Of a DNA stretch of 64,000 bases, positions 47,101-54,879 are shown piece by piece; positions within the stretch are counted from its first letter, which is position 1, and each line of letters opens with the position of its first letter. Below the pieces are notes generated by a model. The model was not told where the DNA came from. It saw only the letters and a program-made list of their open reading frames with translations, and did no database searches. Source of the DNA: JAJRVM01 sp041752115 (GTDB lineage: Bacteria; Planctomycetota; Planctomycetia; Pirellulales; Pirellulaceae); contig JBGSHS010000373.1 in NCBI GenBank assembly GCA_041752115.1, positions 11,791 through 75,790 on the forward strand. Direction: 5' to 3'. The position numbers and the translations under genes are program-made.

Positions 47101-47690
47101 CGGGGCCAGGTCAGGAAGGCATTGCGGAGCCGGTCGAGCCTGAAGGACCCGTCGAGCCCGAACCGTGGCCGGAGCCACAACCACAACCGCAGCCGCAACC
47201 ACAGCCCGACCGAGGCCTTCAGCCATCAGGCCAGTATTCGCCCGTCCGGGTGCAAGGGGGGCTTGCGCCGAGCTGGCGGAACCAACTGGCAGCTCAAATC
47301 CAGGCTTCGGGCACGCGGGTACAAATCAATGGCTCGACGCTCCAGATGTCGATCAGCGCGCGCGGTGAAGTGAGCATCAGTAACGGGTCCTTTGTCTTCG
47401 CTGTTCAAGAGCAAGGGGCACAACTAGGATTGAACCTGACCGTACAGTTCATGCCACGGTCCATATCCACGCAACCGGGAACAAAGATCCCTGCTCGCGT
47501 CGACGGAACCGTCGCGCTGCAGGCTGGAGGCGGCGCCAATATCTGGAATAACAGTGGCCGTGGTGGGGGTCAAAACACTGGCTCGTTTTCCGCGATTCGG
47601 CAGAACGACGGTTCCTGGTTAGTCATCGTGAGAACGCCATCTTCGAGTAACGCGCAGTTCTTGTCCGTCATTCAATGGCAGCTGAGATGA
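41124..47690 (+). CDS. RHS repeat protein with unusual C-terminal region
   Basis: A 2,188-residue exported protein. A signal sequence (about 1-24, LIRWSWAFALVAMLVLTARS) precedes a DPFTG...DLSVPTVSVILDLKRSY start (from about 74), then dozens of YD/RHS repeats (about 195-1250, for example YQYDPQGRPTRI and YDAAGRVDRI). These form a closed beta-cocoon in studied RHS proteins. The RHS-associated core YYYRARYYDPQTGRFLSVD is at about 1253-1271 and ends in RFIDPSG (about 1304). Beyond it lie about 880 residues: a Pro-rich linker, a Gly/Ala-rich hydrophobic segment (about 1483-1582), an Ala/Gln-rich coiled coil (about 1583-1905), an acidic linker, a PQ-rich run near 2010-2030, and a beta-rich end domain. 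No known toxin motif is visible and no immunity gene follows. Confidence 0.9.
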   Translation: MSPMLIRWSWAFALVAMLVLTARSGSSNRSDQLSVSDSRPAQPEDAPAAAETSQDAAGGEFFVFAAPEEQGVVDPFTGTFGLTLVDLSVPTVSVILDLKRSYTPSLDSPGVLGRGWSLNWQPVLVRDPTGTRIVEAGGVTEFWAEDEQQTVLHSTSGQQLTWQDDSATRVQIDGTQDLFSAAGKLTKRIVQGATFTLQYDDQQRLVRIDGPDAAYLQYDYPAADTIRVLSSTGDAVTYVLQEKRLVRVERTPGLPTDYSYDEAGHLTKIAHPQFGAVELTYNAEGQPTTRRWSDGSVERVERPASNTVRYVAADGSVTRTVCDPASGVTTIVEPSGRKTQLRMDRSGRIVEVIDGDGHATRFTHDDQGRLLGVTGEQGDAIVWQYRENERAPCGALGPGGSGYQVQRDENDRIARVDRGAASHTTYQYDPQGRPTRIESTDAPGLSLAYDAAGRVDRITNAAGTSSSIERDAQGNITRIVGFGGDATSYTYDDQRRVTSETDASGAITRYEYTSTGLLRSVTDPRGGTTRYQYQGRCVTATDPTGRQSTTRYDAGGRIVSRRTPSGAEELFEYDAAGNLTRQLDTAGRQTRFEYDASGRTTAVTGFDGRRTSYRYDRSGNVRETADARGQRTFYEYDAHGHPSKMITPDGTQRVLEMGPHGPRTQAIIPAEGAPTRFGYDLHGNLVSVRRGNRVVQQYRYDQLDRLVEETNDRGLRVQYEYDLQGDLIRWSNSLGQRAAIARDPLGRPLSQADGNGVQAQFSYDAAGHLTSSIDPLQQTTRWTYDTAGQLTATVRPSGRSVNYEYNADGQLTAARVGTRRIRQVERDEGGRPERVLDALNRAAETRYDTAGRVAARTSPDGQTTSFVYSSSGQLLEKRRPDGRTIAYLYDGHGNVTSVDDGEFPVRYSYDQLDRLVRIEYPAIRRTLSRRYDPQTGLLAEFIDSEGRHFHYRYDSSDRLIALELPGQGTFQFAYDAADRLVRMEYPNGVAGQWVYDCAGRLAGVVYQDRGGHVLDGAWYEYDAAGRPVLQRTLAGQVHFAYDVDGRLIGENREGSPAVEFEYDELGSRQAMIRDGQRMEYTYDAASQLTSAGATGFQYDANGNMIARIEGTAQTLYKYDSDNQLIEVQLPGGKSVRFGYAPTGERIWREDEKGRTYYVTDGLHVWAELDSQLQPTSCYTHGPLLDRPLMLTRGEQAYYYHADALGSITALSNQSGKLAQIYRYDAFGNTQSARGASVDSPFRFTGRPWDPTLQLYYYRARYYDPQTGRFLSVDSAPISIGTPQTLDAYAYVDNSPTRFIDPSGAQQEPPYPTTESGTLRLLEWGEQQVRQNSPPIPARRMLASRMRENGRLPTVEDPLSVAVRYPRNAVPIRPNTLSNVEHTLRDIGGPAVSDAPEVWYRDHVHLDGSSSIPRSVVDGRSPTSVRPQPHVGRNTPTVESPLTGTHPRPPGGAPTRVQPRPDGTPSGGGTPGGMSGTWSQVTNAGGRALSIVGLTYSGLDIGEKIINGRPPSEIGGTVGFHATTHLLTGVWAGRIGVNLTSMIAAGTAPAWAPAALTVAGIGLVAAAAPSAGTQLGEMVVSYQQRQQIEERQTALANKLKEGEYVARFAGQVAALEAKKRTSEFSATAAAGLTADAATQATRAESALTLLQALRPAEDQDAIVEQVKSLQSEAGSQADESEQLADQVVQRLATGAPGSGPIVDSPQVAALVSECDAMVEAIGGKVATCRTKSDGIGSLLIRLDQAGAQLAQAEALLGQINAAVAKADALAESTRQQVNTARGLRGEVLDQAPRLRGQIQLLIDQLQGVNVEGATAVQLKLSLLRERVDALAKFETAVNEQFPDQAAAHATTARLARGTAMSVMDQIRLSVPADVTSSDDATARAEAAHQRALAALLALLSRIRASQSPGPNDLADDNSQTPDDSTDISEGEPQDGPTESDLDALGQMVNPPDRTEGDPPPDDLDLLGQSVRPPSRIGDRPQSRDALDAIVGDDTGPGQEGIAEPVEPEGPVEPEPWPEPQPQPQPQPQPDRGLQPSGQYSPVRVQGGLAPSWRNQLAAQIQASGTRVQINGSTLQMSISARGEVSISNGSFVFAVQEQGAQLGLNLTVQFMPRSISTQPGTKIPARVDGTVALQAGGGANIWNNSGRGGGQNTGSFSAIRQNDGSWLVIVRTPSSSNAQFLSVIQWQLR
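47156..47215 (+). repeat. PQ-rich low-complexity coding repeat
   Basis: Inside the RHS gene, alternating Pro/Gln and Glu/Pro codons (PEPWPEPQPQPQPQPQPD) form a short repeat between the acidic linker and the terminal beta-rich domain. It is probably a flexible spacer. Confidence 0.8.
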
Positions 47691-47712
47691 AGCATAAGGG
47701 GAAAAAAGCATC

Positions 47713-47790
47713 CGCGTTTCTCTTGTAGCCACGCTCGCGCAGAGCGTGGGAATCCGCTCGCCGTCTGGCGACGTTAACTACAACCACGAA
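47713..47790 (-). repeat. Hairpin-bearing intergenic repeat, copy 2 of 3
   Basis: An inverted copy of the repeat at 13711-13811. The core stem is CCACGCTC (47729-47736) and GAGCGTGG (47742-47749) with loop GCGCA. It lies in the 204-bp gap between the RHS and FGE-like genes, starting 22 bases after the RHS stop. In the transcript it could act as a terminator-like or processing hairpin. Confidence 0.85.
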
Positions 47791-47894
47791 AGTCATCCTT
47801 CGGCGATCCGGAGGTATACGCACGCGAGCTCGCATGGAGGACGCGATGTGCTGCGTTCTGATGCGTGACGCACGACCCATGAGGATATAGCCCG

Positions 47895-49667
47895 ATGGAA
47901 TGTCTACTGTGCCGACAGCATCGATGGCCACTGCTGCTCGTCCTGGCGATAGCGTGGTCGAGCAGGTCTTTGTGGACGAACGGACCGGCGGCTTCAGCGT
48001 CCGCAGCCGCAGACGACTCGCCAGCCTGGGAGTTTCGTGGAGTGATTCCCGGCCAGACCAGCGAAGCGGAGCTGCTGGCTGATGCTAATTGGGGCCAGCC
48101 GCAGGACAGAAGTTCGGCCGCTGGCGGTTTGACGATACTCCAGTACACGATCATGAAACACGACGTGCGCGTGACGCTCCGCGACAAGAAGGTGATCGCA
48201 ATCGACATCATCTTGCCGGACGGAGTCAACCTGGAAAAGGCAGCTAAGTCGTTTCAGCTGAAGGATCCACTGCCGGCAGCAGCACTTCCCGAAGAGGCGC
48301 AGTTGGGACCAGCCGTGTCGGATACGCTCCGGCCACAGAGATATGCCCCCGACGGCGCCGTGGTGTTTGTGCGCGAGAGTGAGGGAACGCAGAAGGCGGA
48401 ACGAGTTCGGTTCTATTGGCCAGATGCTGCTCCGTCCACGCCGCCAGAGAGCACGGATCAGCCGTCGGTGAATCTCGCCACTCTGCCCGTATGGAAGTAC
48501 CGCGGCATCCAGCCAGGGCTCTCCAAAAAGGAGACGTTGTTGGCCGATCCGCAGTGGAGTAAACCGCTCAAACGAGAGAGCGGCGCTCCGACCGAGGAGA
48601 CGCTGCACTATCGGGTGAGCAATGCGGACGTGGTCGTGTTTCTGCGCGATGAGATCGTCCGTACGGTTGATCTTCAGCTGACCGACAACGCCACTCTTGC
48701 GCAAGTCTCACAGAAGTTCAAGCTGACTGGACAACTGCCCGATCAACCGCTTCCCCCTCTGGCACGCATGGGTCCTCGGGTCCCCCGACTTCTGGAGGCT
48801 CGGCAGTTCTCCTGCGGACGCGTCATTGTCTATGTCGACGGGAGTACGAGTCCCGAAGTAGTTCGCCGCGTCCGGTTCTACGGGCCAGCCATTGTCGCCC
48901 GCTTGTTCAAGAACACGCTCGGCATGACGATGAAGTGGATTCCCGCCGGCGATTTCCGCATGGGGAGCCACGAATCAGCGGCCGACGTGCATCGGCTGTT
49001 CGACGTCGACAATGAGCGGGCCGAGGCGGAACACCCACAGCACCCGGTGAGCGTCACACGACCATTTTACATGTCGGCTCATGAAACCACCGTGAACCAG
49101 TTCCGCCAGTTCGTCAGGGAGGCTGAATACCATGTGGAGGCACAATCGGCGCCGCAAGAAGGGGTCAAAGACGTGGTTGCACGCATCGGTGGTGGGACGT
49201 GGGAAGAACCGGGCTTTCCGCAAACGCATTCGCAGCCCGTGGTGAGCGTCTCCTGGCACGATGCCGTGGCTTTCTGCCAATGGTTGAGCAAGAAAGAAGA
49301 CCGCGAGTATCGCCTGCCAACCGAAGCAGAATGGGAGTACGCCTGCCGCGCCGGTACGACCGGCCGCTACTCGAGCGGCGAAGAACCAGAATCACTGGTC
49401 AGGGTGGCCAACGTACTCGACATGAATGCCTACGAACAGGACTCCAGTGCCACCGGCTACATCCATGCCCGCGATGGCTACGCTTTCACTTCTCCGGTCG
49501 GCCGCTTTCGCCCCAACGCCTTCGGGCTCTACGACATGCACGGCAACGCCTGGGAATGGTGTCAAGACTGGTATCAGGCGGACTACTACGCGAGCAGCCC
49601 TCGCCCAGATCCCCCAGGACCTCGCTCGGGTAACAAGCGAGTCTTTCGCGGCGGGTGCTGGTTCTGA
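47895..49667 (+). CDS. Formylglycine-generating-enzyme-like protein with duplicated N-terminal domain; in-frame TGA near the end
   Basis: A 590-residue exported protein. A hydrophobic leader (RWPLLLVLAIAWSS) precedes two tandem copies of an unknown roughly 115-residue domain: WEFRGVIPGQTSEAELLADA (from about 44) and WKYRGIQPGLSKKETLLADP (from about 202). A sulfatase-modifying-factor (FGE) domain starts at about 340: NTLGMTMKWIPAGDFRMGS, HPVSVTRPFYMSAHETTVNQF, PVVSVSWHDAVAFCQWLS, YRLPTEAEWEYACRAGT, NAFGLYDMHGNAWEWCQDWY. The frame stops by TGA right after RVFRGGCWF, but continues in frame to 49769 with GAGFQRAAVRGAGLPDSHAS and NVGFRVVCE, the normal FGE end. Many planctomycete members lack true FGE activity; binding roles are possible. 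Confidence 0.82.
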   Translation: MECLLCRQHRWPLLLVLAIAWSSRSLWTNGPAASASAAADDSPAWEFRGVIPGQTSEAELLADANWGQPQDRSSAAGGLTILQYTIMKHDVRVTLRDKKVIAIDIILPDGVNLEKAAKSFQLKDPLPAAALPEEAQLGPAVSDTLRPQRYAPDGAVVFVRESEGTQKAERVRFYWPDAAPSTPPESTDQPSVNLATLPVWKYRGIQPGLSKKETLLADPQWSKPLKRESGAPTEETLHYRVSNADVVVFLRDEIVRTVDLQLTDNATLAQVSQKFKLTGQLPDQPLPPLARMGPRVPRLLEARQFSCGRVIVYVDGSTSPEVVRRVRFYGPAIVARLFKNTLGMTMKWIPAGDFRMGSHESAADVHRLFDVDNERAEAEHPQHPVSVTRPFYMSAHETTVNQFRQFVREAEYHVEAQSAPQEGVKDVVARIGGGTWEEPGFPQTHSQPVVSVSWHDAVAFCQWLSKKEDREYRLPTEAEWEYACRAGTTGRYSSGEEPESLVRVANVLDMNAYEQDSSATGYIHARDGYAFTSPVGRFRPNAFGLYDMHGNAWEWCQDWYQADYYASSPRPDPPGPRSGNKRVFRGGCWF

Positions 49668-49769
49668 GGGGCCGGCTTCCAACGCGCCGCGGTCCGCGGC
49701 GCAGGGCTCCCCGACTCGCACGCCAGCAATGTCGGATTCCGCGTCGTGTGTGAAGTTCCGCAAGAGTGA
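49668..49769 (+). pseudogene. Severed C-terminal end of the FGE domain, in frame after TGA
   Basis: Thirty-four codons in the same frame after the TGA at 49665-49667, encoding GAGFQRAAVRGAGLPDSHAS, NVGFRVVCEVPQE and a second TGA. This is the expected closing segment of an FGE/SUMF1 domain. A strong hairpin, GCGCCGCG-GTC-CGCGGCGC (49684-49702), lies 16 bases after the TGA. Confidence 0.8.
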
Positions 49770-49834
49770 CCGGTCAATGGGTGTAGCAGACGAAGCTCAC
49801 CTTGCCATCGGCAACTCCAGAAGCAGACAACACT

Positions 49835-51463
49835 TCACCTGTGTCCGTGATGGAAATCAACTGGCCGAGATACGGTTATTGCTCCGACATTCTTTTCAAC
49901 GGCAACCGTGGTGCAAGTAGGATCCACGACGATCGTCGCCGGCTTGTTCCGGAAGACATTATCGGAAAAGACGATGTCATGCCCATGGGGAGCAAACGTG
50001 ACCGCTTCGTCGGGACAATGCTCTCCCAGCTGAAAGACATTGTTGCGGACGATGACCGGTCCGTAAGTCCCGTCCTGTTGATAGAGGGTGAAATAGAGCT
50101 CGGGAAACTGACCCGGCTGAGCCGTCTGAAAGGCGATTCGGCCGGTCGTGAGCGCAGGGTCGTTCTTCGTCGTGTTGTTGACGAACACGTTATTGGTCAT
50201 TACGAAATTGACAGGTTGATTGATCCACGCTCCACGTCCACCACCACGAAACGTGTTGCCGGTGATCGTCACATCCTGGCAGCTCTTCTCCACGCTCATC
50301 ACCCGGCTGCCATTGGTTCCGTCGACGATGTTCCCGACTACCGTCGCCGTGCGGCAGTACTCCGCCAGAAAAAAGGCTCCCATGCGACTGCCCAGGATGT
50401 GGTTGTGCGCGAAGATAATGTCGCTACACCGCTGAATGTGCATCGTGTCTCCCAAGGCGCTGAGCTGACAGCCGGTGACGTGTACGCCCTTCACCCCCAC
50501 GAGGTCAAATGCTCCTTTGCCTGGTCCGCTGAGTGTGGGCGCGTAAGCTGCGAGATAGGCCGCATGCAGATCGTGAACGAGCTGTCCCGATCCATCATCC
50601 TTGAAGGTAATCGCAGGACCATGAGGCTGGTCGGCAACCTTAATGAAGTCGGATGCTGATTCGGTCACGAAGTACTGTCGACCGCGAACCAGGTTCGTCG
50701 GCAGTTGACTGCCCATGAACGTCACGGCGTCATGCGGTTCAATCGTCGCACTGACGGGGATCGGGTTGGCGGTGTTGTCGAACCGGACCTGCTCGCTTCC
50801 CGCCGTCATGGAAACCTGTCGCATCAGATCCGAGCGAAAGTACTTGCGTGCTCGATCGACTTCCCACTGCTTGTAGGCTTCGGGGTAAGTCATGATCTGC
50901 CACAGATAGCCGTAGTCCCACATGAACTTGCCACTGCGCAGCAAAGTACAGTGGTCGATGGCCACACGCTGCGCCCAGATCGTGACGTCGCGTTCATTTG
51001 AGGCGTCATAGAGACCGTGGACTCCAATCACGGCTCCGGCGATGCCATCCGCTTGAATGTCCCGAAATATGACGTCGTGCGTACCTCCTTCCCGGGTCGT
51101 AGTAATCTCGATTCCCTTGGTATTCGCCTGCGGCTCCCAGGCATTTTCCCGAAGAGCAGGATCAAAGACATGTCCCCGGAACTCACCGCCAAACCAGGTG
51201 AAATGCGAGACATTCTCCCCGGCAAACAGAACAATGCGTGCCTCCGCGGGAATGTCTTTGGGGAGGATAAACCTTGCACCATACGCAGTGATCGTCGTGT
51301 CAGAAACGAGCGGGATGGGCTCTGCACCGTCGAGATAGTAATCTCCTGGCGGGACGGTGACCACACCGCCCCTCTCCAACAGCGCGACGAGTTTCCCCCT
51401 GTCGTCGCCGCAGGCCACTGCGGAAATGAACAACATGACAATGGCCGTGCCGTGTACTCCCAT
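49835..51463 (-). CDS. Secreted right-handed beta-helix protein
   Basis: A 542-residue exported protein. After a signal peptide (MGVHGTAIVMLFISAVACGDD) comes a pectate-lyase-like parallel beta-helix: VVTVPPGDYYLDGAEPIPL, ITAYGARFILP, then coils with repeated Asn/His turns (VTGCQLSALGDTMHIQRCSD, FAHNHILGSRMGAFFL, VVGNIVDGTN, VTITGNTFRGGGRGAWI, FVMTNNVFVNN, VIVRNNVFQLG, IVFSDNVFRNKP). Enzymes with this fold cleave or isomerise acidic polysaccharides; no catalytic residue can be assigned. The ATG at 51463 is preferred for its signal peptide; the frame is open to 51523. It is divergent from the beta-helix gene at 51914. Confidence 0.8.
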   Translation of the reverse strand: MGVHGTAIVMLFISAVACGDDRGKLVALLERGGVVTVPPGDYYLDGAEPIPLVSDTTITAYGARFILPKDIPAEARIVLFAGENVSHFTWFGGEFRGHVFDPALRENAWEPQANTKGIEITTTREGGTHDVIFRDIQADGIAGAVIGVHGLYDASNERDVTIWAQRVAIDHCTLLRSGKFMWDYGYLWQIMTYPEAYKQWEVDRARKYFRSDLMRQVSMTAGSEQVRFDNTANPIPVSATIEPHDAVTFMGSQLPTNLVRGRQYFVTESASDFIKVADQPHGPAITFKDDGSGQLVHDLHAAYLAAYAPTLSGPGKGAFDLVGVKGVHVTGCQLSALGDTMHIQRCSDIIFAHNHILGSRMGAFFLAEYCRTATVVGNIVDGTNGSRVMSVEKSCQDVTITGNTFRGGGRGAWINQPVNFVMTNNVFVNNTTKNDPALTTGRIAFQTAQPGQFPELYFTLYQQDGTYGPVIVRNNVFQLGEHCPDEAVTFAPHGHDIVFSDNVFRNKPATIVVDPTCTTVAVEKNVGAITVSRPVDFHHGHR

Positions 51464-51913
51464 CCGCCAAAGGCGTATACTGCGAGTCGTTGTCACTGAC
51501 GGTAAATCGCGTGCTGATCCCATGCATCACTCGCAGTGGTTTGGCGCCTGTTCGTTGAAGAATGAAGCCATGAGACTTGCCCGTGTCTGGCACGCGACAA
51601 GCAGTACCAATGGCAACGCCAGTCGTCAACACAACCCCGGGCTGTCGCTTCCCACTCCGGCAGCGAGGACAGGAACAGCGAGATCGCGTCAGGATTTGCC
51701 CGCCATGGTGGCATTCTATCACGGTGACGACTGGAGTGCACGGATCTAGCTGAGTATTGATCAGTCAACGGGGCCATACGTCGAATTCACGTTGTCAACA
51801 TCGCGGACCAGCCATTATGGGGATTGTCGGGCAGGAACCAACGGCGACGCACGGAGGACCTTACCTCGCCCGCCATCGCAGTTGGTTATCTCCCCGCAGA
51901 GGGTAAGTGGAAA
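51464..51913. other. Divergent intergenic region between two beta-helix genes
   Basis: About 450 bp that must hold the promoters of both flanking genes. No clear boxes, repeats or RNA genes were seen. Confidence 0.4.
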
Positions 51914-54841
51914 ATGAATCTCCCACGATGCGCGATTCGGGCGAGCAGCCTGGCTTTTCTGCTTCTGTCGGTGAAACTCACCGTGGGGGCAGACCTTTAC
52001 GTCTCGCCTGCAGGGCTCGACTCCCATCCCGGCACCTCGACGGCGCCAGTGCGGACACTCGCTGCGGCGCGCGACCTGGCTCGGAAGATGGCCGGCGAAA
52101 GCCCCGTGACTGTGCATGTTGCGGACGGTGTGCACTACCTGGCGGAGACACTCGTATTGACTGCGGCAGATTCCGGCACAGAGGACCATCCGGTTGTGTA
52201 TCGAGCAGAGAACGAAGGTCAGGCCATCATCAGCGGCGGGATCAAACTGGATTTGGTGTGGGAACGTCATCAAGACGGTGTCTTCAAGGCCACCACACCA
52301 CAAGGCATCTCCTGTGATCAGCTTTTCATCAACGGGATGTGCCAGCGCATGGCCCGTTACCCGAACTTTGACTCGGACAAATCGGCAGAACCCTACCAAG
52401 GTTGGGCCGCAGACGCGGTGAGCAAAGACAGGGCAGGGGGGTGGGCCGACCCGGCAGGCGGCTATATCCACGCGATGCACAAGCATACCTGGGGCGGCTA
52501 CCATTACCTGATCACCGGCAAGGATGAACGTGGCGAGTTGATCTTCGAAGGCGGCTGGCAGAATAATCGCCAGCTGGGGATGCATGACCAGTTCCGCATG
52601 GTAGAGAACGTACTTGAAGAACTGGATGCGCCAGGCGAGTGGTATCACGATAGCAAGACAAACCTCCTGTTCTGTTATCCGCCTGCCGAGTTGGATCTGG
52701 CGACGGCCACGATTGAGGCGGTCCGGTTGCGGCACCTGATCGAGTTCCGCGGATCGGCATCGGATCCGGTCCGATATGTAACCCTTCAAGGTTTCACGCT
52801 GCGTCACGCAGCACGCACGTTTATGGACACGAAGGAGCCGCTGCTGCGGTCGGACTGGACCATCTACCGCGGCGGTGCCTTGCTGCTCACTGGCACTGAG
52901 CATGTGCGCATCCTGGATTGCGACTTCGATCAACTCGGCGGGAATGCGGTCTTCGTCAGCAGATACAATCGCCACGCGCTGATCAAGGGCTGTCACCTGC
53001 ACGATATGGGGGCGAGTGGAGTCTGTTTTGTCGGAGATCCCACCGCAGTCCGTAATCCACTCTTTGAGTACGGCCAGAACCAGGACTTGTCCCAGATCGA
53101 TCGTACGCCCGGCCCGAAGACCGAGGATTATCCGGCGGACTGCGCTGTGGAGGATTGTTTGATTCACGGCGTCGGCCGCGTGGAACGTCAGCCTGCAGGG
53201 GTGCAGATCTCGATGGCACGACGCATCACCGTGCGTGACACGTCGATTTACGACTGCGTCCGAGCGGGAATCAACATCGGCGACGGCTGCTGGGGTGGAC
53301 ATCACATCAACGGCTGTGATGTCTTCGACACGGTGCTCGAGACAGGTGACCACGGCTCGTTCAATTCCTGGGGCCGCGATCGCTACTGGAACGGAAACCA
53401 CCGCGCGGTCTCAGAGCCGGCAGTAAACCAGGATCCGGAACTTCCGTTCCTTGATGCGGTCGAACCCGTAGTGATCCGCAACAGCCGTTGGCGCTGCGAC
53501 CATGGTTGGGACATTGACCTGGACGATGGCAGCTCAAACTACCAGATCTACAACAACCTGCTGCTTCACGGCGGACTCAAGTTTCGCGAAGGCTTCGGGC
53601 GCAAGGCCTGGAACAACGTGCTGGTCAACTGCGGCTTCCATCCCCACGTCTGGTTCGCCGACTCCGCCAGTGAGTTCCGACAGAACATCGTGATGGCCCC
53701 CCACGCCCCCATCGGCATGCCGGCAGGCTGGGGCTCAACGGTGGACGAGAACTTGTTCTCGTCCGAAGCGTTTCTCCACCAGCACGATTCGGATGCACAT
53801 TCCGTCAGCGGTGATCCGCTGTTTGTCGATCCGCCGCATGGAAACTTCCGAGTCACCGACAGCTCACCGGCTCTGACGATTGGCTTCACCAACTTCCCCA
53901 TGGACCGTTTCGGAGTCAGGAAGACCTCGCTCAAGGCGATCGCCAGATCGCCTCAACTGCCGGACGTGCAAACGCGAGTGCACACCGACAGCAGTCGTCC
54001 ATCAGCCGTGCGTCGGTATTGGCTCGGCGCTCTGCTTCATGGTCTGCAGGGAGAAGAGTTCTCGGCGTTCGGAGTCGGCAAGGAAGATCTGGGCGTGCAA
54101 CTTGTTCATGTGCCTCCAGACTCGCCGGCGGCCCAGGTTGGGCTGCGGAAAGACGACGTCGTGCAGGGGGTCAATGGCCATCGGGTCGCCGACACTGCGG
54201 CGCTGATAACCGCAGCGATGACGGCAGGTCCCCGTCCGATTCCAGTTCGTCTGGTACGTAGTCAGCAGCTGGTCGAGCTCACACTTACCGCGGTCCCGTA
54301 TGTGCAAACGACGGTATTGGCTGACACTGACGCACTTGCCGCCATCGTTCGGAAACAGGGGACGGCTGGAATCGTGACGTGCCGGCCGGCCCCCAGAAAC
54401 AATCCGCTCGCCGTGCTGACTGACGGGGCACTGGCTACCGATTACGGTCCAGTGTTCGCCAATGGGGAGCGGCAGGGGATCTACCGTATGGATCTCGGCT
54501 CTGCCCGATCGATCACGAGTATTTCGTCCTGGTCTTACAGCCAGAACGGCAATCGCGGACAACAACGATTCACTCTCTATGGAAGTCCGAGTGACTCCGA
54601 CCCTGGTTGGAACACGAGTGACGCGGACCGCTTTACGCCACTTAGTTCACTGGACACACGATCACCGGAGACCGCTCGTTTCGTTGTCACTTCCCTGCGA
54701 GCGCCCGCTGGCAGGACTCTTGGCCGCTTTCGTTGGATCATCTGGGAGACTTTGCCAGTCACGGATCTCGACGAGAACACCGCCTGGCAGGAGTTTCAAG
54801 TTGAATCGAGCGACGTGGCCACCGAAAACAGTCCCGACTGA
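51914..54841 (+). CDS. Secreted right-handed beta-helix protein with PDZ and discoidin-like domains
   Basis: A 975-residue exported protein. The signal peptide is at about 1-24 (SSLAFLLLSVKLTVGA). LYVSPAGLDSHPGTSTAPVRT is the usual start of a beta-helix domain, which spans about 25-670 with coils such as HVRILDCDFDQLGGNAVFVS, ALIKGCHLHDMGASGVCF and YQIYNNLLLHGGLK. A PDZ domain follows (about 705-795, VPPDSPAAQVGLRKDDVVQG and NGHRVADTAALITAA). A discoidin-like carbohydrate-binding domain ends the protein (about 830-970, GIYRMDLGSARSITSISSW and RFTLYGSP). The first domain probably acts on or binds polysaccharide and the last anchors it. The ATG at 51914 follows GAGGGT; the frame is open to 51824. 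Confidence 0.82.
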   Translation: MNLPRCAIRASSLAFLLLSVKLTVGADLYVSPAGLDSHPGTSTAPVRTLAAARDLARKMAGESPVTVHVADGVHYLAETLVLTAADSGTEDHPVVYRAENEGQAIISGGIKLDLVWERHQDGVFKATTPQGISCDQLFINGMCQRMARYPNFDSDKSAEPYQGWAADAVSKDRAGGWADPAGGYIHAMHKHTWGGYHYLITGKDERGELIFEGGWQNNRQLGMHDQFRMVENVLEELDAPGEWYHDSKTNLLFCYPPAELDLATATIEAVRLRHLIEFRGSASDPVRYVTLQGFTLRHAARTFMDTKEPLLRSDWTIYRGGALLLTGTEHVRILDCDFDQLGGNAVFVSRYNRHALIKGCHLHDMGASGVCFVGDPTAVRNPLFEYGQNQDLSQIDRTPGPKTEDYPADCAVEDCLIHGVGRVERQPAGVQISMARRITVRDTSIYDCVRAGINIGDGCWGGHHINGCDVFDTVLETGDHGSFNSWGRDRYWNGNHRAVSEPAVNQDPELPFLDAVEPVVIRNSRWRCDHGWDIDLDDGSSNYQIYNNLLLHGGLKFREGFGRKAWNNVLVNCGFHPHVWFADSASEFRQNIVMAPHAPIGMPAGWGSTVDENLFSSEAFLHQHDSDAHSVSGDPLFVDPPHGNFRVTDSSPALTIGFTNFPMDRFGVRKTSLKAIARSPQLPDVQTRVHTDSSRPSAVRRYWLGALLHGLQGEEFSAFGVGKEDLGVQLVHVPPDSPAAQVGLRKDDVVQGVNGHRVADTAALITAAMTAGPRPIPVRLVRSQQLVELTLTAVPYVQTTVLADTDALAAIVRKQGTAGIVTCRPAPRNNPLAVLTDGALATDYGPVFANGERQGIYRMDLGSARSITSISSWSYSQNGNRGQQRFTLYGSPSDSDPGWNTSDADRFTPLSSLDTRSPETARFVVTSLRAPAGRTLGRFRWIIWETLPVTDLDENTAWQEFQVESSDVATENSPD

Positions 54842-54879
54842 CGCACAACCTATGATCAATCCGCAAGGAGATATCCACC

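Noticed and set aside
45036..47690. Assignment of the RHS C-terminus as a toxin
   Set aside because: No nuclease, deaminase, peptidase or ADP-ribosyltransferase motif was seen and no immunity gene follows.
49665..49702. Selenocysteine insertion site
   Set aside because: The hairpin and distance are suggestive, but the position after GGCWF is not a known redox site in FGE proteins and no sel gene is in the window; kept only as an alternative under the TGA finding.
51815..53401. Long minus-strand ORF of 528 codons
   Set aside because: Antisense to the beta-helix/PDZ gene and without recognisable features.
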